Counted from the first letter of the stretch, positions 26,768-35,324 are shown. The stretch is DNA of 64,000 nt from Clostridium magnum DSM 2767 (GCF_001623875.1 NZ_LWAE01000003.1:248001-312000), one strand, 5' to 3'. The notes: generated by a model not told the origin, from the sequence alone. Numbers and translations are program-made.

Positions 26768-27778
26768 TTACAGACATCTTATTTTATTTTTCATTTCTTG
26801 CGAGATAATATCCGCATTATTAAGTGTATTACTTAACTCACACATTATCTCAATTATTTCAGGTTGTAAATCTTTGTTTCTTTTATATGTAAGTTGATGA
26901 GTTTTCATTGACCATGTATTTTGAAAAGAAGTTCTAATTTGAATTTCAACTTTAATATCTTTATATAAGGTATTTCTGTAATATATGTCTGTTACTGCAA
27001 TAATATGTATTCCACGATATCCTTCAATAGAGGGTGACTGTATTTTATCTTCACTCTGAATAATTTTCATTAGTGGATGTGTTTGTAAATACTCCATAAC
27101 CTCATATACATTATCCAAAAATTCGCAGGTACATCGAACTCCAGCAATATCATCAAATGTATTACAAATAGAATACTGAGATACTTGTTTCCTGTATACT
27201 TTTTCTTCAATACTATTTATATCTTTTACCCTACCACTTACATCGATGACTTTGTATCCATTATCTTTGCTTTCCATTTTAAAATTCTCAATTTCCATTT
27301 TTATCTTAGTCATAGCTCTATAGTAAATTGGTAATTGAGTAGTGATGTCCCCTTTTACCTTTTGATTTAGCTTCTTCGCCTCGAAGCAATTGCAATCCTC
27401 AATTATTTCTTTATGAAAAAGACTTATGTGTTCATAAGCTCCTTTTAGTGACATATTATCCTTAATCAGAAAAGTTATTCTATGTGAATCATATTCGTAT
27501 TTGGCTAGTCCAAAATCTAGAACATCAGCAAAATGAAGTACTCTATCTTCATACACATACTTTATGGCATCTGCTTTAATAAAATCTTTAAAAAGAACAT
27601 TCACTGTCCATTCGTTTTCATTGTACCTTTTTAAACATGAATAAATCTCAAAAGGCTCTTCAAGATACATTCCAACAAAGTCAATTATTGTGTCATCATA
27701 TAAATCTGTTAAAAATACATCATCGTATGAATCTATATCTAAATCCCATATATCCATACGCCCGTGTTGCATATACAT
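26768..27778 (-). CDS. RelA/SpoT-type alarmone synthetase with unknown N-terminal domain
   Basis: 336 residues. The C-terminal ~190 residues form a (p)ppGpp-synthetase domain. It shows ATP-site GRVKDINSIEEKVYRK, Mg-binding DDIAGVRCTC, substrate loop EGYRGIH, and VEIQIRTSFQNTW with the second catalytic Glu. There is no HD hydrolase, TGS or ACT domain, so it is a small alarmone synthetase by architecture. The first ~140 residues, acidic and aromatic (DIWDLDIDSYDDVF), match no domain I know. Start at 27778 from AAGGAAGGTG. Its setting among broken defence genes allows a toxic-synthetase role, but no antitoxin partner is evident. Confidence 0.82.
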   Translation of the reverse strand: MYMQHGRMDIWDLDIDSYDDVFLTDLYDDTIIDFVGMYLEEPFEIYSCLKRYNENEWTVNVLFKDFIKADAIKYVYEDRVLHFADVLDFGLAKYEYDSHRITFLIKDNMSLKGAYEHISLFHKEIIEDCNCFEAKKLNQKVKGDITTQLPIYYRAMTKIKMEIENFKMESKDNGYKVIDVSGRVKDINSIEEKVYRKQVSQYSICNTFDDIAGVRCTCEFLDNVYEVMEYLQTHPLMKIIQSEDKIQSPSIEGYRGIHIIAVTDIYYRNTLYKDIKVEIQIRTSFQNTWSMKTHQLTYKRNKDLQPEIIEIMCELSNTLNNADIISQEMKNKIRCL

Positions 27779-27929
27779 AAAAATTACACCTTCCTTAAAA
27801 TAATTCACCATCGTAGGTTAGTTCTTCCCAACCAGCTTCAAACCATGATGTAAGAGCTCCTGAAACATTTCGCCTCTTATAACGTCACAATTCTTTTCAA
27901 GACTAATGTTGAATGCTATTATTCTTCGC

Positions 27930-27991
27930 ATTATTAGCCTTATGAGAATAGCAACAGCACGTCCAATTATATGGATAATGGGAAGTTGATA
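27930..27991 (+). repeat. TTATTAGCCT repeat, copy C
   Basis: Reads ATTATTAGCCTTATGAGAAT, then GTCCAATTATATGGATAAT, then GGGAAGTTGAT. AAATTAGGCTAT follows, an inverted echo of the left end. Confidence 0.6.
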
Positions 27992-28015
27992 AATTAGGCT
28001 ATCTTATCTTTACTG

Positions 28016-28062
28016 AACATAGAAAATGCCAACAATTATAAAATTGATGGCATTCTATGCTG
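28016..28062 (-). terminator. Terminator downstream of the nitroreductase operon
   Basis: CATAGAAAATGCC / GGCATTCTATG (11 bp, one bulge), about 115 bp past the last nitroreductase codon on the minus strand. Confidence 0.5.
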
Positions 28063-28173
28063 CATTTTATTAAAAAGTGCTAATATATTGTCTACCTTAG
28101 CCTAATAATAAACAATCTTAAATGCAGAATAATATCTTTCTCTTCTTTATCTATTAATAACTTCCCACGTTCC

Positions 28174-29004
28174 TTATTTCCAAGTAACCTGCAAAGGAGC
28201 CCTATCCACTAATCGTTTAAAACTATATAACGGATATCCTATTAATAGCCCGGAGGTTACTACTCTATTTTGGGAAATATTGAGTATTTTCAGTAGTGGC
28301 TTATATTCATCTGTAACACAATACTCAAGCAATCATGACCAGCAGCTACCTAGTCCTAATGTTTGAGCATATAATTGAGCGTATACTAATGAAAAATGTG
28401 TGTTATCACGGCCAAGTGTTTTTTGTTCTTTCTTAGCTGTTGCTACTATTAAATATGGTGCATCTCTTAAAATAGTGTCTTTACCATCTTTACGATATTG
28501 AGCTATAGTAGAAGCGGTATTTTGAACCCATAGTGAATTCTTTAAAGAACCTGTCTCTATAGAATGCTCAGCCCAATCTGCTATAACAGAAGTAATTTGA
28601 TGCAAAGTATCAGGATTGTCTATCACCTGGTACGAAATTCCTTGGGAATTACAGGCTGTAGGTGCAAATCCGGCTATATCAAGAAGCTCACTAACAGTAT
28701 CCCGAGATACCCCCTTCTTCTGAAAGCTGCGCACAGATCTTCTAGAACGAAGAAAGCCTGCAGCAGGATCCGAATCTATAATATACTCTTTTTTTATTGC
28801 TATTTGCTTCTGTAAGGGAGTCCTGATACTGTTCAAAGCTGCATTTGGACAAACCGCGACGCAATGTCCACATTCAATACAAAGATCTTTAGCAACTTTT
28901 GGTCAGATGTTACTCATGACTAGAGTTCCTCTGCATACTTTTACACACAATCCACATTTAGTACATGCCTCAGAATTAACTTTAATAAAATCAGTATTAT
29001 TCAT
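28174..29004 (-). pseudogene. Ferredoxin-nitroreductase fusion with two in-frame TGA codons
   Basis: One uninterrupted phase of 276 codons runs from the ATG at 29004 (AGGAGAG upstream) to the TAA at 28174. It encodes a 2x4Fe-4S ferredoxin module (CTKCGLCVKVC, CIECGHCVAVCP) joined to a nitroreductase domain (RRSVRSF, FAPTACNSQG, DAPYLIVATA, LGLGSCWS). TGA stands at 28903-28905 and 28333-28335, both at positions where homologues would have Gly (GGA to TGA). No frameshift is present and the rest is well kept. The decay is therefore recent, or unusual readthrough occurs. Neighbouring genes use TGA as a normal stop. Confidence 0.8.
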
Positions 29005-29029
29005 ATATCTCTCCTCGCCTAATATTCTT

Positions 29030-29386
29030 TTACTGTTTGCTAGAAGGAAATAAAATTTCCAGTCTTGTTACCTTTCTATTTACTACTGTAAAATAGAAGT
29101 CTAAAAGCAATGGATCCGGCAATCCGACTTTATCGAAATCACCATCCACTTTAACCGTAACGATAGTTTGAGGACTTTCCTCCATAATGTTTATAATTTC
29201 TAGTTTAAGCTTGAAAGCAAAATGATACTGTTCACTCCACTCCGTAATTTTTATTAACCCTTTATACTCTTGACCTTCATCAATTACAACAGCATCTTCA
29301 GCAAAAATTGAAAGAAAAGACCTTTTATCTAAATCACTAGTTGAGGTAAAATATGTTTCAATAGATTGTTCAATCTTTTTAATCAT
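29030..29386 (-). CDS. SnoaL/NTF2-like protein
   Basis: 118 residues with a SnoaL-like cone fold. The N-terminal helix pair (IETYFTSTSDLDKRSFLSIFAEDAVVIDEG) is followed by a curved sheet (TVKVDGDF, LLLDFYFTVVNRKVTRLEIL). Proteins of this fold are isomerases, hydrolases or ligand carriers; the substrate is unknown. It is the first gene of a minus-strand pair with the nitroreductase and has a TGAC-N8-GTCA operator about 85 bp upstream of its start. It probably belongs to the regulon of the WYL regulator encoded divergently. Confidence 0.75.
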   Translation of the reverse strand: MIKKIEQSIETYFTSTSDLDKRSFLSIFAEDAVVIDEGQEYKGLIKITEWSEQYHFAFKLKLEIINIMEESPQTIVTVKVDGDFDKVGLPDPLLLDFYFTVVNRKVTRLEILFPSSKQ

Positions 29387-29470
29387 AGTTTTTCTCCTTT
29401 ATATAATTTTTTTATTTTATTTCTCCCATATTGTGTATGGGGAATACTTTTAATAGTAACAAGTATAACT

Positions 29471-29486
29471 TGACCACACCACGTCA
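29471..29486 (-). promoter_or_regulatory. TGAC-N8-GTCA operator, site 1
   Basis: Read on the minus strand it is ATGACGTGGTGTGGTCAAGT, almost identical to sites 2 and 3, and it faces the NTF2-like/nitroreductase genes. Confidence 0.65.
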
Positions 29487-29578
29487 TGTTTTATTCTCCT
29501 ATATTCAAAAATGAAAATATTGTTTAGAGGAAATGGTGATAAGAATAACACATACTTTCATTAAAAAATCACATAATA

Positions 29579-29594
29579 TGACATAGTGTTGTCA
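29579..29594 (+). promoter_or_regulatory. TGAC-N8-GTCA operator, site 2
   Basis: ATGACATAGTGTTGTCAAGT, 36 bp ahead of the start of the WYL regulator gene, consistent with autoregulation. Confidence 0.65.
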
Positions 29595-29629
29595 AGTTAA
29601 GTGATTTATACTTTAAATGAGGTGATGTT

Positions 29630-30544
29630 ATGCAGATAAGTAGATTATTTCAAATCATATATATTCTGCTTGAGAAGAAGTCTATAACAGCAGGCGAACT
29701 GGCTGAACATTTTGAAGTATCTGCGAGGACTATATATAGGGATATTGATGCATTGAGCCAAGCAGGTATTCCTATATATGCAAGTCAGGGTAAAGGTGGA
29801 GGAATCTCTCTGCTTGATAATTTTGTACTTGATAAATCACTGCTTTCGGAAAAAGAACAGGATAAAATTCTGCTGGCTCTTCAAAGCTTGTCGGCTGTTC
29901 AATATCCTGAACTTGATGATGTGCTATCAAAATTGAACAGTCTTTTCAAAAAAAGTAATATGAACTGGATTGAAGTCGATTTTTCTAATTGGGGTAACGA
30001 TAAAAACCAAAAAGAAGTTTTCAGCCTTCTTAAAGATGCCATACTTGAACATTTGGTAATTATTTTTTTCTATTTCAATATAAGTGGAGAAAAAAGCCAC
30101 CGTAAAGTTGAACCTCTTAAACTGCTCTTTAGAGACAAAGCCTGGTATCTACAAGGATATTGCCTGCAGAAAATGGCATTAAGAACATTTAAGATAAGTC
30201 GTATGTCTGATATTCATATTACAGAAGAGTCTTGTATGCATCAAAGCTCACAGGAGCTTATGACTAAATCTCCTGACAAAGCATGTAACAGGCAGGTTAA
30301 GCTGACTCTTAAAATATCACCTGAAGGAGCTTATCGTGTATATGACGATTTTGAAGAAGAAAATATAATAAGGAACAAGGATGACTCCTATACTGTGATT
30401 GTTTCCATGCCCGATGGTGAATGGATTTACAATTATCTTTTTTCTTTCGGTACAATGCTGGAGGTGATAGAACCTCAAAGTGTGCGTAAGGAGATCTCAA
30501 TACGGTTGGATACAATGGTAAATAAATATCATTCCCAAACATGA
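29630..30544 (+). CDS. YafY-type transcriptional regulator (HTH + WYL domain)
   Basis: 304 residues. The N-terminal DeoR-like winged helix carries SITAGELAEHFEVSARTIYRDIDALSQ within residues ~18-50. The central WYL domain shows REVEPLKLLFRDKAWYLQGYC-like sequence (WYL at residues 170-180) and RTFKISRM, and the WCX C-terminal extension ends at 304. WYL domains bind small ligands or nucleic acid. Three near-identical palindromes, one before this gene, one before the divergent pair and one overlapping its own stop ahead of the SDR gene, suggest that it controls this island. Confidence 0.9.
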   Translation: MQISRLFQIIYILLEKKSITAGELAEHFEVSARTIYRDIDALSQAGIPIYASQGKGGGISLLDNFVLDKSLLSEKEQDKILLALQSLSAVQYPELDDVLSKLNSLFKKSNMNWIEVDFSNWGNDKNQKEVFSLLKDAILEHLVIIFFYFNISGEKSHRKVEPLKLLFRDKAWYLQGYCLQKMALRTFKISRMSDIHITEESCMHQSSQELMTKSPDKACNRQVKLTLKISPEGAYRVYDDFEEENIIRNKDDSYTVIVSMPDGEWIYNYLFSFGTMLEVIEPQSVRKEISIRLDTMVNKYHSQT

Positions 30545-30557
30545 CGTACTGTCGTCA
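30542..30557 (+). promoter_or_regulatory. TGAC-N8-GTCA operator, site 3
   Basis: ATGACGTACTGTCGTCAAGT begins on the stop codon of the regulator gene and lies 60 bp before the SDR gene. Confidence 0.65.
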
Positions 30558-30616
30558 AGTTATATTAGTTATATTAATTAAGTAAAACAACTTAAAAACA
30601 AGGAGGTATTTCTATT

Positions 30617-31417
30617 ATGGGAAATAATTTATTGTTATTTGATATAAGCAAAGAATTTGAGGGTAAACGCGTACTTGTAACCGGCGGAACCAAAGGCATT
30701 GGAAATGCTATTGTCCTGCGTTTGCTCAATTCAGGAGCAAGAATAATAACAACAGCTCGAACTGTTTCAGAAGGTTTACCTGATTCTGTTGGATTTATTC
30801 AGGCAGATGTCAGTACACCGGAAGGTACTGAGAAGATCATCAAGGATACCCTTGAAAAATTTGGTGGATTGGATGTATTAGTTAATAATGTAGGTGGTTC
30901 CTCATCCTCCACTGCCGGAGCATTAGCCTTGAGTGACGAGGATTGGATGAATACATTTAATGCTAATCTTTTTGCTTCTGTACGCTTGGATCGCGGATTT
31001 TTGCCGTTTATGCTTAAACAACATAAAGGTGTGATAGTTCATATATCTTCCATACAGCGAAGACTCCCAGGAAATATGACTATGGCATATTCTGCGGCGA
31101 AGGCAGCACTAACAAATTACAGTAAGAACTTGGCTACTCAGTTCGGTCCTGAAGGAATACGAATAAATACAGTTGCCCCAGGTTTTACGGAAACAAAGGC
31201 TGCCGAGCGTCTTATTGAAAGAATGACACAGAATTCCGGGAATGATTATAACGGTGCACGTCAAGAATTAATGAATGCCCTCGGCGGTATACCGCTTGGT
31301 CGTCCGGGGAAACCTGAGGAAATAGCTGAACTTATTGCTTTTCTTGCTTCAGACAGAGCTTCCTACATTACTGGAAGTGAGCATACTATTGATGGCGGTA
31401 CAATACGCACCATCTAA
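30617..31417 (+). CDS. Short-chain dehydrogenase/reductase (SDR)
   Basis: 266 residues. The Rossmann cofactor motif is TGGTKGIG near residues 19-26, then NNVGG, and the active-site Ser with YSAAK (Tyr-x3-Lys) near residues 156-160. The C-terminus has ITGSEHTIDGG. A classical SDR of the FabG-like group with unknown substrate. AAGGAGGTATTT precedes the ATG. It forms an operon with the Dabb gene and carries the shared operator upstream. Confidence 0.9.
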   Translation: MGNNLLLFDISKEFEGKRVLVTGGTKGIGNAIVLRLLNSGARIITTARTVSEGLPDSVGFIQADVSTPEGTEKIIKDTLEKFGGLDVLVNNVGGSSSSTAGALALSDEDWMNTFNANLFASVRLDRGFLPFMLKQHKGVIVHISSIQRRLPGNMTMAYSAAKAALTNYSKNLATQFGPEGIRINTVAPGFTETKAAERLIERMTQNSGNDYNGARQELMNALGGIPLGRPGKPEEIAELIAFLASDRASYITGSEHTIDGGTIRTI

Positions 31418-31475
31418 AAACGATTCAAAGGAGAATGAAAAAGATTTATGGGCGATACATTAAAGGAGGTAAAAA

Positions 31476-31781
31476 ATGATAGTAAACAATTTACTTTTAA
31501 AATTAAAAAATAGAAATATTGAAAATATTAAAAAGACACAGGAAGTTCTTTTGAGTATGAAAGGAAAAATAGAGGTTCTTTTAGATATACAAGCTGAAAT
31601 AAATATTCGTCCCAGCCAAACAGCTTGTGACATAATTCTGATTACGAAATTTGCATCAATAGAGGATATGAATGCATATCTTGCTCATCCTGCACACCTG
31701 GAAGTTGCAAAGTTTATAGGGAATGTTCTAGACACTCAAGCATCCGTATGTTACGAAATTTTAAAAGAAGACGTAATATAA
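31476..31781 (+). CDS. Dabb-family stress-response alpha/beta-barrel protein
   Basis: 101 residues, a dimeric ferredoxin-like barrel. NNLLLKLKNRNIENIKKTQEVLLSM at the start and MNAYLAHPAHLEVAKFI near residue 75 are the Dabb signature (the usual initial HIV/HVV is replaced by NLL). Ribosome site AAAGGAGG. It follows the SDR gene by 58 bp and should be co-regulated; members bind or cyclise small aromatic or polyketide compounds in other organisms. Confidence 0.8.
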   Translation: MIVNNLLLKLKNRNIENIKKTQEVLLSMKGKIEVLLDIQAEINIRPSQTACDIILITKFASIEDMNAYLAHPAHLEVAKFIGNVLDTQASVCYEILKEDVI

Positions 31782-31895
31782 TTCAGATGTTGTTCATCAA
31801 AGAAAACCTATTATCCACTGTTATTGATTGCTTTATGTTAAATCAAAACACAATATATCATTGAAAAATCAAAAGTTGGCATACTAATATTTGAA

Positions 31896-31923
31896 AAGGA
31901 CTGCTCATATGCAGTCCTTTATG
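31896..31923 (+). terminator. Terminator of the SDR-Dabb operon
   Basis: AAAGGACTGC / GCAGTCCTTT, a perfect 10-bp stem with loop TCATAT. Confidence 0.8.
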
Positions 31924-32032
31924 TGGTTTTATACTACATTGTTTACATTTTGAACATAGATAAAGAGTACTCCAGCTACTTATTCATTACCGACACTTAC
32001 TGTACAGAATTTTAATAGTGTATAGCTACCCA

Positions 32033-32085
32033 TTATTAGCCTTATAAGAATAACTACTGCAAGTCCAATTATATGATTAATGCCA
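32033..32085 (+). repeat. TTATTAGCCT repeat, copy D
   Basis: Reads ATTATTAGCCTTATAAGAAT, then AAGTCCAATTATATGATTAA. It ends earlier than copies B and C. A ~40-codon minus-strand fragment (FKYGLPEELSKLLYLIDEG-stop) follows at about 32100-32220, probably a gene remnant. Confidence 0.5.
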
Positions 32086-32232
32086 TTATAAATTTCTAAT
32101 CTATTGATTAATAACAATATCTTTAATTTTAATAGCTTCCTTGCCTTCATCTATAAGATAAAGCAATTTACTGAGTTCTTCAGGTAGTCCATACTTAAAA
32201 TTATTGTTGTCTATAAATGTCCTCCAATAAAT

Positions 32233-32433
32233 TTGAAAAGAAATACGCTGAAGCCAAACCAGAATTATTATCAATCATTTTATAAATGCCATAACGAGGT
32301 TGTCATTTATGCCGTTGATGGAACATTAGCTATAAGTACTATGGATACGGACGTATGTTTACAAACTACTATTATATTTGACCAAATTTATCGCTCATAC
32401 CCTATTATAAACAATCAAGCATACTATAAATAA
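32233..32433 (+). CDS. Hypothetical 66-residue ORF
   Basis: It begins MKRNTLKPNQNYYQSFYKC without a clear ribosome site, has no recognised domain, and is followed by a good terminator (AAAAGGTGA / TCACCTTTTT, 32432-32463). It may be the tail of a lost gene. Confidence 0.25.
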   Translation: MKRNTLKPNQNYYQSFYKCHNEVVIYAVDGTLAISTMDTDVCLQTTIIFDQIYRSYPIINNQAYYK

Positions 32434-32463
32434 AAGGTGACTTAACAGCTAGCTCACCTTTTT
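32432..32463 (+). terminator. Terminator between the small ORF and the defence cassette
   Basis: AAAAGGTGA / TCACCTTTT stem of 9 bp with a 13-nt loop and a T-rich tail. It also lies just beyond the stop of the minus-strand ATPase gene. Confidence 0.65.
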
Positions 32464-32519
32464 AAAATTCCTAATACTAAGCTTAGATATTCTGGACAAT
32501 TAGTACCACGTTTAGATAT

Positions 32520-34451
32520 TTAAATTTCATTTTTACTTAAATCTATAAGCCCACTTTTACTAATAGTCTTTTTCTTGGTATCTTCATTTTTAAAAATATA
32601 TCTGATATATTTTTTTTCCTCTACTGGTGGTGTATTGTCTACTATAATAATTTGACTCTGTTTTGATATAATCTTTAGTAATTCATATAAGTTTTTATAT
32701 AATTCTTCATCCATAACCTCAAATTTTTCATCTTTATCAGTATAGATAGATTTATATGCTCCAAGATATTTTCCAATTGTATCGAGCATTAGTAAGTTAG
32801 GATGGTTTAAGCCAAATTCCTCAAACGAGTTTTGCGTTATAAGTATAGCACCTAAAAATGCAATTTGAATGCAAACCAAAACTCCACCACTATCATGTTC
32901 AAAAACACTAGCCTCATCATAATATGCTACATAATCCTCTTTAGATATGTATGTTTTATCTTTTTCTATCGAGTACCCTAGTGCATCAAATAAGGTTATA
33001 TAAGAATCATTTATTTTTTCTAATATGTTATCTTTAAATTTTATATCTTTTAACAGAGAATTTAGACTCTCATTAAGATTATCTAGTAGGCTTTGTCTAC
33101 GCTCTCGCTCTTTTTCTTTCTCATCAACCTTATTATAAATTTTCACTACTTCTGAAAATGCTGAAATATTCTTTCTAGCCTCTTCAATAAGTATATTAAT
33201 ATTTTCAATTTCAGCTATATATGGTAACTCAACTTCATCATTTTTCTTATATTTTTCAGCTGCCTTCTGAAGAAATTGCTCCTTTGACTGCAAATACTTT
33301 TTTTCACATATAAGTTCTTCCTTATTTTTCTCTATACCATCAATTAAATTTGTTAACATTAGTATTTTTTCATCTAGCTCATGATCCACATTAGATAATA
33401 TAGTTTCATTTATATCAGAATCTTTTATGCTTACTACTTTTGAATTACATAACGGACACTGTAGTTCATGCTTTATTTCCTCTAAATAAAAGTTAGCCTC
33501 TTTCGTGGCTTCAATTTCTTTTTTTTCTTTAATATATGTATTTAATAATTGCTTCTTTGCGCTTAAATCAAATTCTAAATCATTTATATTCTTATTTATA
33601 CTTCCTACCTTATCTATAATATCTCTTATATCCCCTATTATTTGTTTATATATTGGACTAACTTCACTTTTCTTTTTCTTTATATCATTAATAAAATTCT
33701 CTTTTTTAATAATTAGGTTATCTAACTTTTCCTTCTCAAATGTCCTTTTAATTTTAGTATCTTCTAAAGTCATAAAATCCGATTCGCTTAAATACGTTTT
33801 TAACCCTGAGACAATTTTATCTATGTTATTTATTTCACTGGTTTCTTCTACAATTTTTTCTTTAATGCCTTCCTTATCTTCAACAATAAAATTTGTTATT
33901 AACTCAAAGGTAGGCCTATTCTTTCTAGCTTTATTTTCTACGTTATTCTTCAAAAAATTGTTTGTACCTAAATCGTGTTGATCTATATAAACAAACCTAA
34001 AAACATCCCTAATGCTGATTGTCTCTAATTGTCTATCAGGGCTGTTTCTTTTATGTCTTAATATTTTGCATGAAGGCATACCTAATAAATCTAATATAAA
34101 ATTACTAAATGCGCCTTTATCTATAACCTTAGGGGTAAAATCTGCAATTCGACTTAATTCACAAAAGTATATATAAAACTTAGAGCTAGCCTTTTTCAAA
34201 TTTCTCCTAAATGTATATATTTTCCCGCTTATTTCAATCTCTAGAAAGACTTTATCGCAATATAAGTCTAGAGCTTTTTGAACCTTTAAATTAATTTCCC
34301 CTTTACCAAAAATATAATCAATTAATCTTAATACTAATGATTTTCCTGAATAAATATCTCCAGCTATAATATTAAGCCCTCTATCAAATTGGAGAGTTCT
34401 TCTATAATGCTCACCCTCTACTCTTAATTTACTTACATAAATTCCTTTCAT
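32520..34451 (-). CDS. Rad50/SMC-like ABC ATPase of a defence cassette
   Basis: 643 residues. Walker A is GDIYSGKSL near residues 31-39. The centre is coiled coil (~170-480), interrupted at about residue 331 by CPLC, a zinc-hook as in Rad50. The ABC signature is HDSGGVL near 530 and Walker B is LLMLDT near 575, where the usual final Glu is replaced by Thr. ATPases of this type are the sensor subunits of Lamassu (LmuB) and ABC-three-component anti-phage systems, in which they watch DNA ends or replication structures. The start overlaps the preceding gene by 4 bp, and the whole cassette is one transcription unit with the SIR2 gene first. Confidence 0.85.
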   Translation of the reverse strand: MKGIYVSKLRVEGEHYRRTLQFDRGLNIIAGDIYSGKSLVLRLIDYIFGKGEINLKVQKALDLYCDKVFLEIEISGKIYTFRRNLKKASSKFYIYFCELSRIADFTPKVIDKGAFSNFILDLLGMPSCKILRHKRNSPDRQLETISIRDVFRFVYIDQHDLGTNNFLKNNVENKARKNRPTFELITNFIVEDKEGIKEKIVEETSEINNIDKIVSGLKTYLSESDFMTLEDTKIKRTFEKEKLDNLIIKKENFINDIKKKKSEVSPIYKQIIGDIRDIIDKVGSINKNINDLEFDLSAKKQLLNTYIKEKKEIEATKEANFYLEEIKHELQCPLCNSKVVSIKDSDINETILSNVDHELDEKILMLTNLIDGIEKNKEELICEKKYLQSKEQFLQKAAEKYKKNDEVELPYIAEIENINILIEEARKNISAFSEVVKIYNKVDEKEKERERRQSLLDNLNESLNSLLKDIKFKDNILEKINDSYITLFDALGYSIEKDKTYISKEDYVAYYDEASVFEHDSGGVLVCIQIAFLGAILITQNSFEEFGLNHPNLLMLDTIGKYLGAYKSIYTDKDEKFEVMDEELYKNLYELLKIISKQSQIIIVDNTPPVEEKKYIRYIFKNEDTKKKTISKSGLIDLSKNEI

Positions 34452-34909
34452 AAAACCTCACCTACAAACTGTTTATAATATTGCTTTTTATACTTAAGCG
34501 TAGTAGAACTGACTTTTATCTTTTCCTTCAAATCAACAAAATATGGTCCTTGTAAGTCACTTACCATCTTTTTTCCCCTATCAGTTACTATTATTGATAT
34601 TTCAGAGAAATTCTTACTACTATTACTGTCTAAACTAATAAGGTCACTGTTAGCGAGATAAATCAATAGTTCTTTCAATGTCTTATCTATTTTAAAATAA
34701 TTATATTGAAACTCCTTTTTATCATACTTAGGTTCAGCCTTTTCACTAAAACTTATTAGAGATAATATATAGTAAAATAAGCATTCATAAATATTTATCT
34801 TCTTTTTCCTAAGTGTAAGAACATATGCAGTTACGAGTAAGTTCATAGTTAACAATTTTTTATTTTCAAAAACTAATTTTATGGAAGCTGGCAAATCTAC
34901 GCTACTCAT
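34448..34909 (-). CDS. Small helical protein of the defence cassette (middle-component-like)
   Basis: 153 residues, largely helical, with a hydrophobic helix at about 18-35 (KLLTMNLLVTAYVLTLRKK) and a basic C-terminus. It overlaps its neighbours at both ends (8 bp upstream, 4 bp downstream). Size, position and helical character fit the middle component of ABC-three-component systems, or LmuC of Lamassu. The family assignment is by context only, since no catalytic motif is visible. Confidence 0.6.
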   Translation of the reverse strand: MSSVDLPASIKLVFENKKLLTMNLLVTAYVLTLRKKKINIYECLFYYILSLISFSEKAEPKYDKKEFQYNYFKIDKTLKELLIYLANSDLISLDSNSSKNFSEISIIVTDRGKKMVSDLQGPYFVDLKEKIKVSSTTLKYKKQYYKQFVGEVL

Positions 34910-35282
34910 TTATATCTACCTCTCCCCAGAACACATCTCTTTTTCCATCATTAGCTAATATATGAATTATTCCAGTTTTTTGAACAGATTTAGGCTGTGC
35001 ATAAAGGTTTAAACTACTGAAGTTATAGTCTGATAGGTTATCCATTACTTCCTCAACGAGCTTTTGGCTGTTCTTATTTTTTCTATACATTCTATATCTG
35101 ATATCTGAATATACATTGTAACAGTTGCTAAATGTATCCTCTACTACTTCAATAGGTAAATTGTATTTTTCTAACTTTCTTATATAACCATCAGCATAAA
35201 AAAAAGTCTTTTTACTATATCCGATTGTCTCATTGTCTATTTCTTCTTTTTTTAGTTTTTTTACAAAAAGCGCTCCTTCCAA
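34902..35282 (-). CDS. Small protein of the defence cassette; probably the C-terminal part of a frameshifted SIR2 fusion
   Basis: The frame (126 residues from a TTG at 35282) has no ribosome site before its only start candidate, and no internal ATG until far inside. It is open upstream to 35333 in the -1 phase relative to the SIR2 gene. Slippage at the SIR2 stop would produce one ~420-residue protein ending here. In ABC-three-component systems the effector normally carries such a C-terminal domain for docking to the ATPase. An alternating charged/aromatic pattern and a C-terminal HILANDGKRDVFWGEVDI are visible; no known catalytic motif. Confidence 0.6.
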   Translation of the reverse strand: MEGALFVKKLKKEEIDNETIGYSKKTFFYADGYIRKLEKYNLPIEVVEDTFSNCYNVYSDIRYRMYRKNKNSQKLVEEVMDNLSDYNFSSLNLYAQPKSVQKTGIIHILANDGKRDVFWGEVDINE

Positions 35283-35324
35283 CTTTTTAAGTTCATCTTT
35301 AGTCGGAGGAGCTTCTAAAAATTT
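35272..35324 (-). promoter_or_regulatory. Candidate programmed -1 ribosomal frameshift signal
   Basis: On the minus strand, in the SIR2 phase, the heptamer A AAT TTT (35324-35318) is followed at once by the TAG stop. After a 5-nt spacer comes an 11-bp stem: GCTCCTCCGAC (35312-35302) with GTTGGAAGGAGC (35283-35272), one bulged A and one G-U pair, loop 18 nt. Both frames are open together only in the 19 nt from 35333 to 35315, exactly where the heptamer sits. Confidence 0.6.

Noticed and set aside
27818-27931. 37-codon minus-strand frame just upstream of the alarmone synthetase gene, a possible antitoxin or leader peptide
   Set aside because: No ribosome site; its start lies in repeat copy C. 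Too weak to call an antitoxin.
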